A stretch of 64,000 nt of DNA from Nocardioides currus (GCF_003057875.1 NZ_PYXZ01000003.1:124357-188356), one strand, 5' to 3'; positions 43,343 to 53,265 are shown, counted from the first letter of the stretch. The notes: generated by a model from the sequence alone, not told the origin. Program-made: numbers and translations.

Positions 43343-44554
43343 ATGGACGCCGTACGACACCGCCCGGACCACCAGGAGTGGCTGCGCGCCGAGCGCATCC
43401 GGCTGCTGGACTTCGCGAAGGCCTCCGTCGAGCCGCGCGGCTTCGGCTGGCTCGACGAGCGGGGCCGGCTGACGCCGCACCGCGCCCCCGAGCTCTGGAT
43501 CACGAGCCGGATGACCCACAGCTTCGCGCTCGGCACCCTCGACGACGTGCCGGGCTGCGAGGCGCCGGCCGACCACGGGATCGCCGCCCTGACCGGACCT
43601 CTGCACGACCCTGTCGACGGGGGCTGGTTCGCCTCCCTCGCCGACGACCCGTCGGGACAGGTGAAGGCCGCCTACGCCCACGCGTTCGTCGTCCTCGCCG
43701 GCGCCAGCTGCGTCGTGGCCGGGCGACCCGGGGCGGACGCGCTCCTCGACGAGGCGCTGACCGTCTTCACGCAGAGGTTCTGGGACGACGACGCCGGCAT
43801 GGTCGTCGACGAGTGGGACCGCGGCTTCACCACGCTCGACCCCTACCGCGGCCTCAACGCCAACATGCACGCGGTCGAGGCGCTCGCGGCCGCCGCCGAC
43901 GCGCTGGACGACGACCGGCTGCGCGCGATGGCGCTCAGGATCGTGACGCGCGCCGTCCACGACCTCGCGCCGGGCCACCAGGGACGGATCCCCGAGCACC
44001 TGGACACGGACTGGCGCCCGCTCCTCGACTACAACCGGGACGCGCCCCGCGACCAGTTCCGCCCCTTCGGCTCGACGATCGGGCACTCCTTCGAGTGGGC
44101 GCGGCTGACCGTCCAGCTCGCGGCCAGCCTCGGTCCGGACGCGCCCGCGTGGATGGTGGGCGACGCCGTCGCCCTGTTCGCCCGTGCGCTCGCCGACGGC
44201 TGGGCGGTCGACGGAGCCGACGGCTTCGTCTACACGGTCGACTGGGACGGCCGGCCGGTCGTCCGCGAGCGGATGCACTGGGTCGCGGCCGAGGCCATCG
44301 GCGCGGCCGCCGCCCTCCACGAGGCGACCGGGGACGACGCCTACGACGGGTGGTACGCCGCGTGGTGGGACTACGTCGTCGCCCACCTGCGCGACCCCGA
44401 GGGCGGGTCGTGGTGGCACGAGCTCTCGCCGACCAACCAGCCCAGCGCGACCACCTGGTCGGGCAAGCCGGACGTCTACCACGCCGTGCAGGCCACGCTC
44501 ATCCCGCTCGCGCCCCTCGCGGGCTCGGTCGCCGGCGGGCTGGCGCGAGGCTGA
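43343..44554 (+). CDS. AGE-family epimerase/isomerase (YihS-like)
   Basis: A 403-residue (alpha/alpha)6 barrel enzyme of the N-acylglucosamine 2-epimerase superfamily. PRGFGWLDERGRL, LWITSRMTHSFALG, the Arg/His-rich GLNANMHAVEALAA, STIGHSFEWARL and RMHWVAAEAIGAAAALHEATG are conserved, with the catalytic histidines visible in GHSFEWARL and HWVAAEA. Members interconvert aldose and ketose sugars such as mannose/fructose or sulfoquinovose/sulfofructose. No sulfoglycolytic genes lie near, so the sugar is not assigned. Confidence 0.88.
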   Translation: MDAVRHRPDHQEWLRAERIRLLDFAKASVEPRGFGWLDERGRLTPHRAPELWITSRMTHSFALGTLDDVPGCEAPADHGIAALTGPLHDPVDGGWFASLADDPSGQVKAAYAHAFVVLAGASCVVAGRPGADALLDEALTVFTQRFWDDDAGMVVDEWDRGFTTLDPYRGLNANMHAVEALAAAADALDDDRLRAMALRIVTRAVHDLAPGHQGRIPEHLDTDWRPLLDYNRDAPRDQFRPFGSTIGHSFEWARLTVQLAASLGPDAPAWMVGDAVALFARALADGWAVDGADGFVYTVDWDGRPVVRERMHWVAAEAIGAAAALHEATGDDAYDGWYAAWWDYVVAHLRDPEGGSWWHELSPTNQPSATTWSGKPDVYHAVQATLIPLAPLAGSVAGGLARG

Positions 44555-44633
44555 GACACCTGCGTAGACACGCGGACGTAGGTCGCCTCCCAGTGGCGGC
44601 ACGAGCCCGGAGCCTGCGGTCGACCTCGACCAT

Positions 44634-44655
44634 GGTCCGCGCGTCTGCGCGGACC
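44634..44655. terminator. Hairpin between convergent genes
   Basis: GGTCCGCGC (44634-44642) pairs with GCGCGGACC (44647-44655) over a GTCT loop. It lies in the 148-bp region between the AGE epimerase gene and the convergent SDR gene. Confidence 0.65.
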
Positions 44656-44702
44656 GACGGACCGAACGCACCCGTCCGGCTCGGCACCGGGTTCACGCCG
44701 AC

Positions 44703-46202
44703 TCACCAGGGTGAGGGCTTGAAGTCCTTCACGAAGCAGCCGTAGAGGTCCTGGCCGGCCTCGCCGAGGACGACCGGGTCGTAGACGCGAGCGGCACCGT
44801 CGACCAGGTCGAGGGGCGCGTGCCAGCCCTCGGCGGCGATGCGCAGCTTGTCGGCGTGCGGACGCTCGTCGGTGATCCAGCCGGTGTCGACGGCCGTCAT
44901 CAGGATCTTGTCGGTCTCGAACATCTCGCCGGCCGACGTGCGGGTCAGCATGTTGAGCGCGGCCTTGGCCATGTTGGTGTGCGGGTGCCCGGCGCCCTTG
45001 TAGCGCCGTCCGCCGAACTGCCCCTCCATGGCGGACACGTTGACGACGTACGCCCGTCCCGACGTCGCGGCGGAGGCGGCCGCCGCCAGCGCGGGCCGGA
45101 GCCGCGAGACCAGCAGGAACGGCGCGATCGAGTTGCACAGCTGCACCTCGAGGAGCTCGAGGGGGTTGACCTCGCCCACCGTCTGCGTCCAGGAGTTGTT
45201 GTCCTGCACGTCGGGGAGCAGGCCGCCGGCGTCCACGGCCGTGCCCGCGACGTGCGCGTCGAGGGATGCGTGCCCCGCGCTCAGGGCGAGCGCCGTCAGG
45301 GACGCGGCGTTGTGGGCCGCGAGCGCCGACTCGGCGGTCTCTCCGAGGTGGTGGGCCACGGCGGTGTCGGAGAGCGCGCCGGCGATGGAGGCGGGGTGGG
45401 CCGAGGAGATCTCGTCGAAGGTGACCATCTCCGGCAGCTCGCGGTCGGTCGGCAGCGGCGCCAGCTCGGCGTCGACCAGCGGTGCGTAGGCGCCCGGCGA
45501 TCGCCGTACGGTCTGGCAGGCGTTGTTGATCAGGATGTCGAGGGAGCCGGCCGCGGCGACGTCGTCGGCCAGCGAGATGACCTGGGTGGGGTCGCGCAGG
45601 TCGATACCGACGATCTTGAGCCGGTGCAGCCACTCGTCGCTGTCCTCGAGTGAGGAGAACCGGCGCACCGCGTCCTTGGGGAACCGGGTGGTGATCGTGG
45701 TGTGCGCCCCGTCCCGGAGCAGGCGCAGCGCGATGTACATCCCGATCTTCGCTCGCCCGCCGGTGAGCAGCGCGCGCTTGCCGGTGAGGTCCGTGCGCTG
45801 GTCGCGCTTGGCGTGGCTGAACGCCGCGCAGGTCGGGCAGAGCCAGTGGTAGAACGCGTCGACGAGGGTGTAGTCGGTCTTGCAGATGTAGCAGCCGCGG
45901 GGCTGGATCAGCTCGCCCGCGAAGGCGCCCGGCGCGTGCGAGACCAGCGGGATGCCGGCGGTCTCGTCGTCGATGCGCACCGGCGAGCCGGTGGCCGTCA
46001 GCTCGGTGATCGCGCGGTCGTGGGCGAGCTCCTGGGCCCGCTTGGCCAGCTTCCGCTCGGACTTGATCGCCTTGTACATGTGGGAGGCGGCCCGTTTGAC
46101 CTGCACGTGGTCGGGGTGGTCGGCCGGCACGGTGTGCAGCAGGCCCAGCACGCGGAGGGTGGCCGCCAGGTCGTCGGGGTCGATGCCGGGCTGCTCACTC
46201 AC
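44703..46202 (-). CDS. Atypical SDR with N-terminal helical and zinc-ribbon region
   Basis: A 499-residue protein. Residues 1-90 are helical (LAATLRVLGLLHTV, KRAASHMYKAIKSERKLAKR). A zinc ribbon follows with Cys104, Cys107, Cys122 and Cys125 (GCYICKTD, WLCPTCAAF). The SDR core then starts with LLTGGRAKIGMYIALRLL and LINNACQTV, but a long insertion (about residues 225-355) splits the fold. The usual YxxxK is replaced by PHTNMAKAAL, with Thr at the Tyr position. GTG at 46202 is chosen over a GTG at 46238 because the latter lacks a ribosome site. Redox function is therefore uncertain. Confidence 0.8.
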   Translation of the reverse strand: MSEQPGIDPDDLAATLRVLGLLHTVPADHPDHVQVKRAASHMYKAIKSERKLAKRAQELAHDRAITELTATGSPVRIDDETAGIPLVSHAPGAFAGELIQPRGCYICKTDYTLVDAFYHWLCPTCAAFSHAKRDQRTDLTGKRALLTGGRAKIGMYIALRLLRDGAHTTITTRFPKDAVRRFSSLEDSDEWLHRLKIVGIDLRDPTQVISLADDVAAAGSLDILINNACQTVRRSPGAYAPLVDAELAPLPTDRELPEMVTFDEISSAHPASIAGALSDTAVAHHLGETAESALAAHNAASLTALALSAGHASLDAHVAGTAVDAGGLLPDVQDNNSWTQTVGEVNPLELLEVQLCNSIAPFLLVSRLRPALAAAASAATSGRAYVVNVSAMEGQFGGRRYKGAGHPHTNMAKAALNMLTRTSAGEMFETDKILMTAVDTGWITDERPHADKLRIAAEGWHAPLDLVDGAARVYDPVVLGEAGQDLYGCFVKDFKPSPW

Positions 46203-46267
46203 CGGCCAAGGGTACGGCGAGGGGTTCTCACCTCCCACTTCCCGACAGGCGTATGTTGGCGCGCACT

Positions 46268-47173
46268 ATGAGCATCGGGGGCGCACTCGTGGCAGGCGAG
46301 GACACGCGATCCGGCGGCCCGGCGGGTGGACTCGGGGTCCGCTGCGAGGGCGTCGTCCACCTCTACAAGACCTTCGGCGGGCACGACGTCGTCGCGCTGC
46401 GCGGGGTCGACCTGGTGATCGCTCCGGGCGAGCGCGTCGCGTTCCTCGGTCCGTCGGGATCGGGCAAGTCGACCCTCCTGACCCTTCTCGGCGGCATCCA
46501 GAAGCCGAGCGCCGGCCGGATCTTCCTCGGCGACGAGGAGATCTCGCGGATGGGCGAGCGCTATCTCGCCCGCATCCGGTCGCGGTCCGTCTCCACCATG
46601 CTCCAGGGCGCCACCCGCAACCTCCTGCCCTACGCCACCGGCCGGCAGAACATCGCCTTCGCCCGCCTCGCGCTCAGCTCGAGCGAGCGCCGCGACGCGA
46701 TGCTCGACACCGAGCTGCTCGGCCGGGTGGGCCTCGAGGAGCAGGCCGACCAGGTCGTCTCGACGATGTCGGGCGGCCAGCGCCAGCGGCTCGCGCTCGC
46801 CTGCTCGGTCGCCACCGCGCCGCGCCTGCTGCTCGCCGACGAGCCGACCAGCCAGCTCAGCCACGAGGACCGCGACCACGTCCTGCACCTGATCCACTCG
46901 CTCGGCGACGACTTCGGCACCACGATCGTCGTCGTCACCCACCAGCCCGAGGTCGCCGCCACCTTCCCGCGCACCGTCACCATGAAGGGCGGTCGCGTCG
47001 GCGCCGAGGGCCGCCACGGCTCGGAGTACGCCGTCGTCGGCGAGGACGGCGTCCTGCACCTGCCCGGCCACGTCGCGGCCGAGTGGCCCCCGGGCACCCT
47101 GGTGAAGTTCGAGGACGACGACCAGGGCCGGCTGATCATCACCCGCTCGAGCGGCGAGGGGGCCGGCCTGTGA
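46268..47173 (+). CDS. ABC exporter ATP-binding protein 1
   Basis: A 301-residue ABC ATPase of the MacB/LolD type. Walker A is GPSGSGKST (61-69), the signature is MSGGQRQRLALAC, Walker B is RLLLADEPTSQL and the switch His lies in VVVTHQPEVAAT. After about residue 235 it has an extra tail (GVLHLPGHVAAEWPPGTLVKF) typical of actinobacterial members. It is the first gene of four tightly coupled genes. ATG at 46268 is used; a start 15 bp upstream would add only MLART. Energises the two permeases at 47841 and 50182. Confidence 0.9.
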   Translation: MSIGGALVAGEDTRSGGPAGGLGVRCEGVVHLYKTFGGHDVVALRGVDLVIAPGERVAFLGPSGSGKSTLLTLLGGIQKPSAGRIFLGDEEISRMGERYLARIRSRSVSTMLQGATRNLLPYATGRQNIAFARLALSSSERRDAMLDTELLGRVGLEEQADQVVSTMSGGQRQRLALACSVATAPRLLLADEPTSQLSHEDRDHVLHLIHSLGDDFGTTIVVVTHQPEVAATFPRTVTMKGGRVGAEGRHGSEYAVVGEDGVLHLPGHVAAEWPPGTLVKFEDDDQGRLIITRSSGEGAGL

Positions 47174-47844
47174 CCCATCGCGCGGAGGAGTCGACGGTCG
47201 TGGGCAGCGACCTCGTGCTGGAGAACATCACCTACGTCGCCGGCCGCACCCTGCTCGACGACGTCTCGCTCACCTTCCCCGCGGGCAAGGTGACCGCCCT
47301 GTCCGGGCCCAGCGGCTCGGGCAAGACCACGCTGCTCTCGATCGCGGGCGGGCTGCTCGAGCCGACGCAGGGCACCACGTCGTACGCCGATGCGTCGATG
47401 TGGCAGGGCACCGGCGACCCGCGACCCGACATCGCGTTCGTGCTGCAGGTCTACGGCCTGGTGCCGATCCTCAGCGCCCGCGAGAACGTCTCCATCGCGC
47501 TGCGCGCCCGCGGGGTCGAGCCCGCCCTCGCCGACGAGGAGGCCGAGGTCGCCCTGGGCCGCTTCGGCATCTCCGACCTCGGCGACCGCCAGGTGGAGGA
47601 GCTGTCCGGTGGCCAGATGCAGCGCGTCGCCTGCGCGCGCGGGTTCGTCGTCGGCGCCGGCATCCTGCTCGCCGACGAGCCCACCTCCGAGCTCGACGAG
47701 GGCAACCGCGGGGTGGTGCTGGCCGAGCTCCGCGCCGAGGCCGCCCGCGGCTCGGTCGTCGTCGTGGCCACCCACGACCCGGCGGTGGTGGACGCCTGCG
47801 ACGTCCACTTCGCGCTCGACGAGGGTCGGCTGGTGGGCGGATGA
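47170..47844 (+). CDS. ABC exporter ATP-binding protein 2
   Basis: A 224-residue LolD/MacB-type ABC ATPase with Walker A GPSGSGKTT (46-54), signature LSGGQMQRVACARG and Walker B GILLADEPTSELDEG. The GTG start overlaps the stop of the first ATPase gene (GTGA), and its own stop overlaps the permease start (ATGA). Two different ATPases suggest a heterodimeric nucleotide-binding unit. Confidence 0.9.
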   Translation: MTHRAEESTVVGSDLVLENITYVAGRTLLDDVSLTFPAGKVTALSGPSGSGKTTLLSIAGGLLEPTQGTTSYADASMWQGTGDPRPDIAFVLQVYGLVPILSARENVSIALRARGVEPALADEEAEVALGRFGISDLGDRQVEELSGGQMQRVACARGFVVGAGILLADEPTSELDEGNRGVVLAELRAEAARGSVVVVATHDPAVVDACDVHFALDEGRLVGG

Positions 47845-50180
47845 TCCGCAGCCTGCGGGGCGCCTGGAGCCGCCGCGGCGCCCTGCTGACCCTGCTCGCC
47901 ATGACCACGGTCGTGGTGGGCGGCGCGGTCGCGGTGCTCGGCTTCGCCGAGGCCGCCGGCACGTCGCGCTGGCTGACGTCGCCGCTCCTGCTGCTCGGAG
48001 CGGTCGCCATCCCCAGCATCGGCCGCGAGCTCGCGACCGCCCGGCGCGAGGAGGTCGGTCTGGCGCGCCTGCGCGGGATCCGGGGCCCGCGCCTCGGCGC
48101 CGTGCTGCTCGCCGAGCCCCTCCTCACCATCCTGCTCGGCACCGGGCTCGGGCTGCTCCTCGGCCGCCTGGTCGTCCGGGTGGCCGGTGACGCGTGGCTG
48201 GACGGTGAGCCTCCCGGGCTCGGGTCGACCGCGGCGTACGTCGCCCTCGCCACCGCCGCCGGCAGCCTGCTGATCGTCCTCGTCGCCACCTGGGCGACCG
48301 TCAACGAACCGCTGTCGGTGCAGATCGCCACCCGCGTCCGCCCGCGGCGCGCCACCACGCTGGTGGTCTTCGCCAGCGTGCTCGTCATCGTCGCCGCCGG
48401 GGTCGCGGCGTTCCGCAGCCGCGAGGTCGTCGACGGCAAGCCCGACGTGCTCGTGCTGCTGGGTCCGGCCCTGGTCGGGCTCGCGCTCGGCCAGGTCGCG
48501 ATCTGGGTGCTGCGGATCGTCGCGCGGGGCGCCACCAGCGCGACCAAGGGCTCGGGCCTGGCCGGGTTCCTCGCCACCCGCCGGCTCTCCCGCGCCGACG
48601 ACCTCGTGACCCCGGTGCGCCTGCTGGTCGCGGCCGCCGTCGTCGGCGTGCTGGCCCTGACAGGCGCCTCGTCCGTCGGCGACTGGGTCGACGACGAGGC
48701 ACGGATCGCGGCCGGCGCCCCGGTCTCGGTGCCGGTCGAGAACGGCGCCGTGCAGGCCCTAGCCCTCACCCGTCGCCTCGACCCCGAGGGGCAGCACCTG
48801 ATGGCGGTCGCGGTCGTGCCCAACGAGACCCGCCTGGCCGAGCGCCGTGCGTACGTCGACGCCGAGCGGTTCGAGGCCGTCGCCGGCGACTTCTACGCCG
48901 GCACCGTCGCCGCGCCCGCCGCGGTCGAGGTGCCGACGCTCGCCGCGGACACACCGGACCTGTCCACCACGGCGGCCCGCTTCACCGTGGCGGGTCGCCT
49001 GCTCGAGTCGGACCGTGGACTCACCCGCGGCGTCGCCGTCCAGCTCTCCTACGTCACCGGCGTCGACCAGGGATCCTCGGCCGAGGTCGACCTCCGCTTC
49101 ACCGGCGACGGCGCCACGGCCACCGGGTCGGCGCGGCTGCCGGGGTGCCGCGACGGCTGCCAGATCACCGGGCTGTCGGTCGTGCGGCTGTTCGGCGGCA
49201 ACGACGTCAACTACTTCCCGTTCGACCCCAGCACCTACCGCGTGCTCCTCACCCGGATCGACGTCGGCGAGCGCTCGCTCGTCGCCGAGGGCTGGCGGCC
49301 CGACCCGCGGACGGTCGAGCAGGCCAGCCTCAACCGCTACCGCCTCGGGGTCGTCGACAAGGACCAGCGGGTGCTGGCCAACCGGCCCGACGGACTGGAG
49401 GTCATGCCGCTGCCCGACGGCGACCTGCCGATCCTGCTGGACGCAGCCTCGGCCGCGACGCCGATCCTCGTCGCGGGCAAGCAGCCCAGCGATCCGCTCG
49501 ACGTCGCCGGCGACGACCGGGTCCTCGGCACCGCCACCCGCTTCGACGCGCTGCCGCTGCTCGGCGCGGTCGGCCAGCTCTCCGACCTGCCCACCAGCAT
49601 GGTCGGCGCCCGGCCCACGGTCCCCGCCGCCGCGACCTCCGTCGTCGCCGACGCCGACACCCCCGACGAGATGCTGGCCGCGCTGACCGAGGCCACCGGC
49701 ACGCAGGCGCGCACCATCGACGACGTACGCCGCGCGATCGGCGCCGACGCCGGAGCCGACCAGGCCCGCGCCTACGCGCTGATGGCGATCTTCTGCGGGC
49801 TGGTCGCGCTGCTCGCCCTCGCCGCGGGCGTGGCCCGGCACGTGCGCAGCTATCGCCACGACGTCGCGTCCCTGCGCGTCCTCGGGATCGGGCTGGGCGC
49901 CGCCCGCCGGGCCGGACGCGTCGAGCTGGTCGCCCTGGCGGTCGTGGTCGTGCTCGCCGTCGCCGCCGGAGGGTTGCTGGCGGTCCGGCTCCTGCTCGAC
50001 GGACTCCCGCTGGTGACCCTCCCGCCGACCGCCCTGCCGCTCGACAACACGCCGACGCTCCTGACGGTGGTGGCGCCGGCGGCCCTCGCTGCCGCGGCGA
50101 TGCTGGTCGTCGGCGGGCGGGCCCGCGCCGTACGCCCCGACGCGACGCGCCCCTCGACGCTGCGTGAGGAGGAGGGCTGA
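47841..50180 (+). CDS. FtsX-like ABC permease 1
   Basis: A 779-residue FtsX/MacB-like permease. It has membrane helices at both ends (SRRGALLTLLAMTTVVVGGAVAVLGFA; the FtsX core near AYALMAIFCGLVALLALAAGV and further helices to the end) and a large extracytoplasmic part (residues 280-620). That part contains ALTRRLDPEGQHLMAV and the disulfide-like LPGCRDGCQITGL, both also found in permease 2. Overlaps the upstream ATPase gene. The transported substrate is unknown, probably lipid or peptide. Confidence 0.85.
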   Translation: MIRSLRGAWSRRGALLTLLAMTTVVVGGAVAVLGFAEAAGTSRWLTSPLLLLGAVAIPSIGRELATARREEVGLARLRGIRGPRLGAVLLAEPLLTILLGTGLGLLLGRLVVRVAGDAWLDGEPPGLGSTAAYVALATAAGSLLIVLVATWATVNEPLSVQIATRVRPRRATTLVVFASVLVIVAAGVAAFRSREVVDGKPDVLVLLGPALVGLALGQVAIWVLRIVARGATSATKGSGLAGFLATRRLSRADDLVTPVRLLVAAAVVGVLALTGASSVGDWVDDEARIAAGAPVSVPVENGAVQALALTRRLDPEGQHLMAVAVVPNETRLAERRAYVDAERFEAVAGDFYAGTVAAPAAVEVPTLAADTPDLSTTAARFTVAGRLLESDRGLTRGVAVQLSYVTGVDQGSSAEVDLRFTGDGATATGSARLPGCRDGCQITGLSVVRLFGGNDVNYFPFDPSTYRVLLTRIDVGERSLVAEGWRPDPRTVEQASLNRYRLGVVDKDQRVLANRPDGLEVMPLPDGDLPILLDAASAATPILVAGKQPSDPLDVAGDDRVLGTATRFDALPLLGAVGQLSDLPTSMVGARPTVPAAATSVVADADTPDEMLAALTEATGTQARTIDDVRRAIGADAGADQARAYALMAIFCGLVALLALAAGVARHVRSYRHDVASLRVLGIGLGAARRAGRVELVALAVVVVLAVAAGGLLAVRLLLDGLPLVTLPPTALPLDNTPTLLTVVAPAALAAAAMLVVGGRARAVRPDATRPSTLREEEG

Positions 50181-50181
50181 G

Positions 50182-53100
50182 ATGACCTCGTTGCTCGGCA
50201 CCATCCTCCGCGGCCTGCGCTCACGGGCACTGCTCAGCGTCGGCTCCGTCGTGCTCGCCGCCATGGCCCTCGGCTCGGCCGTGCTCGGGCCGATCTTCGC
50301 CGAGGCCGTCACCAACTCCTACGTCGTGACCCGGCTCCAGGAAGCGCCTGCGGCGTCGACCGGGCTGGCGCGCACCTTCACCCCCGACGGCGCGGTCGAG
50401 CCCGCCGAGGCGATCGACCAGGCGGTCACGGCCTCCGACGCGCTCAACGAAGGGCCGTGGGGCACCTCGACCGCGACGGTCCGGTCGGTCGAGTACAGCG
50501 CGCTGCGAGGGGCGATGACGTTCTGGTCGCGCGACGACGTCTGCGCCGGGCTGGAGATCGAGGGGAGCTGCCCGTCCGCGCCGGGCGAGGTGCTGATGCT
50601 CGCCACCGACGCGACGCAGGCCGGGGCGAAGATCGGCCGGCCGCTCGACGTCAACATCTTCGAGCCCGAGGGCGTCAAGGGTCAGTACCCCCGCTCGCCG
50701 CTGGCGCGGGTGACGGTGGTCGGGACCTACGCCACCCCGGTCTCCGACGACGTCTGGCAGTACCCCCTCCAGCTGCGCTCGTCACCCGAGCAGACCAGCA
50801 TCGCCGGCGGCTACCAGCCCTACAAGCCGGCCCCCCTGCTCACGACCCACGAGACGATGGTCCGGCTGGGGGCCGATGCCTGGTCGGTCGAGGTCGACAC
50901 CCCGCTCGACGTGCCGGCCGACGCCACGCCCCAGGACCTGGCCGACGCGGTCGCCACCGCCGCGACCCTGAAGGACACCGACGAGGTCGACGGCGGCACC
51001 CTCGTCGGCATCCCCGACACGATCAACCTCGCCCAGGTCGACCGCGACGTGCGCGACCAGCAGTCGACCGCCCGCAAGTCGATCGCGCCCGCGGTGCTGT
51101 CCCTGGTGCTCGTCGCCCTCGCGCTGCTGATGCGGCTGCTGATGGCGGCCAGCGAGATCCGCGTCCCCGAGCTCGCGCTCGCGTCGCTGCGCGGCGTCTC
51201 GTCCACCCGCCTGTGGCTGCTCGGGCTGGCCGAGCCGCTCGTCGTCCTGACCGTGGCCGTGCCGCTGGGCGTCGGGTTCGGGGTCGGGCTCGGCGCGCTG
51301 CTCACCCGGCGGTGGCTGGTGCCGGGCCTCCCGCTGCCGCTGCCCTGGCTGAGCTGGGCAGCAGCGTTGCTCGTGCTCGCCGCGGCGATCGCCGTCGCCT
51401 GCGTCGCCGTGGGGATGGTCGTGCGCGACACCCTCGCCTCCCAGCTCTCGGGCGTACGCCGCCCGCAGGCCTCGCGCCGGTGGGCGATCGTCGGCCAGCT
51501 GGTGCTGGTGTCGCTGGCCCTCGCCGTCCTCGTCTCCAAGCTGTCGGCCTCCGGGCAGAAGGACCCCGACCTCACCGACATGGTGCTGCCGGTGCTGCTC
51601 GCCGTGGTGGCCGGACTGGCCGCGACCCGGCTGACCGCGTGGGCCGCGACCTGGTGGACCAGGCGTCGCTCGCTGTCGCGCTCGCTGAGCGGGTTCGTGT
51701 CGGTGCGGGCGATCTCGCGCCGCCAGGAGGGCACCCTGGTGATCCTGCCCGTGACCGCGGCGATCGCGGTCGCCGTCTTCGGGGCCGGCGTCTACGACTC
51801 GGCGGCCACCTGGCGCGGCAGCGTCGCCGCCACCGCGTCGCCCGCGGCCACCACCTGGAGCTCCGCCCTGTCGCTGCGCGAGACCCGCGACCTGACCCGC
51901 CGGGTCGATCCCGAGGGCGAGTGGCTGATGGCGGCCGCGTCGGTGCTCAACCCCGGCGCCAGCTTCGCCGTCGTCGACGCGTCCCGGCTGGCCACGGTCT
52001 CGACCTGGCCGGAGACCTGGAGCCCCGGTCGCACCGTCGACCAGGTCGTCGACGACATCACGCTGCCAGGCGCCGTACCCCAGCTCGAGGGCAGGCGCCT
52101 GTCGATCACCGTCGACAACGAGGCGAGGACCTCGGGCGACCTCGCCATCGAGGCGAGGTTCGGCAGCGTCGGCGGCGTGCCGCAGCGGGCCTACCTCGGG
52201 CCCTACGAGTCGGGCGAGCAGACCCTGAGCGTCAAGCTCCCGAAGACCTGCCGGGCCGGCTGCCCGCTCGAGGGGATGACCCTGGGCGGCGGCGCGGGGA
52301 CGACCATGGAGATGGCCGGCTCGGCCCGGGTGCTCGACATCTCCGTCGACGGCCAGCCCGTGGACGGGGGCATCGAGGGCGCGGGTTGGACGGAGTCGGC
52401 CGACAGCGGCGCCGCCTCCTCGGTCGTCGGCCTCGACGCGTCGGGCAGCAGCATCGACCTCACCTTCGACGACAGTGGCGGCCGGGGGATGGCGCGCCTG
52501 ACGGCTGGCGGCATCCCGCTCGACCGGCCCGCCGTGCGCGGTGTCGACGTCCCCGACCGCGCGTTGGTCGCGCTCGAGGAGACCGAGACCTCGGGTGCCG
52601 TCCCGGTCGACCCGGTCTCGACCGTCCAGGGCATGCCGTTCGTGGGACCCGCCGGCCTGCTCGTCGACTACTCCTCGTTCGTCGCCGACCGCCCGGTCTA
52701 CGACAACCTCTTCGCCACCCGGGTGCTGATGCGCAGCGGGGCGCCCGCGTCGATGTCGACGGCACTCACCGAGGCCGGGCTGAGCGTCGAGACGACCTAC
52801 TCGGCGCAGAAGCGGGTGCTCGACCAGAGCGCCTACGCGCTGGCGCTGCGGCTCTATGCCGTGGTCGCGGCGCTGGTGCTGATGATGGCGCTCGCCGGGC
52901 TCTTCGTCTCGACCGCCGTCCAGCTCCCTGCGCGTCGTCGCGACGCCGCCGCGCTGCGCGTCGTCGGCGTTCCCCGGTCGTCGGTGATGTCGGCCGTCGC
53001 CCGCGAGTTCCTGGTGGTCCTCGGCGGCGCCGCGGTGGCCGGCATCCTGGCCGGGTCGTTGGCGCAGTACGTCGTCCTGCGCACGATCACCCTCGGCACC

Positions 53101-53265
53101 GTCGAGGCGATCTCGACGCCCCACCTCGTGGCCGCCATCTCGCCGGTGCGCCTCGCGATCCTGGCGGCGATCGCGGTCGTGGTGCTGGGCGTGGCCGCGT
53201 TCTTCTCCGCCTCGCTGACGGTCCGCGGCGCCCGCGGCTCGACGTTGCGCGAGTCGGCGCGGTGA
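50182..53265 (+). CDS. FtsX-like ABC permease 2
   Basis: A 1027-residue permease, about 250 residues longer than permease 1. It has an N-terminal helix (LLSVGSVVLAAMALGSAVLGPIF), two groups of membrane helices (residues about 310-430 and the last 150), and two outside domains. The second outside domain carries LTRRVDPEGEWLMAAA and CRAGCPLEGMTLGG, matching permease 1, so the two genes are tandem paralogs. GAGGAGGAGGG precedes the ATG, 2 bp after the upstream stop. Together with two ATPases it forms an exporter or lipoprotein-release-like complex. Confidence 0.85.
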   Translation: MTSLLGTILRGLRSRALLSVGSVVLAAMALGSAVLGPIFAEAVTNSYVVTRLQEAPAASTGLARTFTPDGAVEPAEAIDQAVTASDALNEGPWGTSTATVRSVEYSALRGAMTFWSRDDVCAGLEIEGSCPSAPGEVLMLATDATQAGAKIGRPLDVNIFEPEGVKGQYPRSPLARVTVVGTYATPVSDDVWQYPLQLRSSPEQTSIAGGYQPYKPAPLLTTHETMVRLGADAWSVEVDTPLDVPADATPQDLADAVATAATLKDTDEVDGGTLVGIPDTINLAQVDRDVRDQQSTARKSIAPAVLSLVLVALALLMRLLMAASEIRVPELALASLRGVSSTRLWLLGLAEPLVVLTVAVPLGVGFGVGLGALLTRRWLVPGLPLPLPWLSWAAALLVLAAAIAVACVAVGMVVRDTLASQLSGVRRPQASRRWAIVGQLVLVSLALAVLVSKLSASGQKDPDLTDMVLPVLLAVVAGLAATRLTAWAATWWTRRRSLSRSLSGFVSVRAISRRQEGTLVILPVTAAIAVAVFGAGVYDSAATWRGSVAATASPAATTWSSALSLRETRDLTRRVDPEGEWLMAAASVLNPGASFAVVDASRLATVSTWPETWSPGRTVDQVVDDITLPGAVPQLEGRRLSITVDNEARTSGDLAIEARFGSVGGVPQRAYLGPYESGEQTLSVKLPKTCRAGCPLEGMTLGGGAGTTMEMAGSARVLDISVDGQPVDGGIEGAGWTESADSGAASSVVGLDASGSSIDLTFDDSGGRGMARLTAGGIPLDRPAVRGVDVPDRALVALEETETSGAVPVDPVSTVQGMPFVGPAGLLVDYSSFVADRPVYDNLFATRVLMRSGAPASMSTALTEAGLSVETTYSAQKRVLDQSAYALALRLYAVVAALVLMMALAGLFVSTAVQLPARRRDAAALRVVGVPRSSVMSAVAREFLVVLGGAAVAGILAGSLAQYVVLRTITLGTVEAISTPHLVAAISPVRLAILAAIAVVVLGVAAFFSASLTVRGARGSTLRESAR

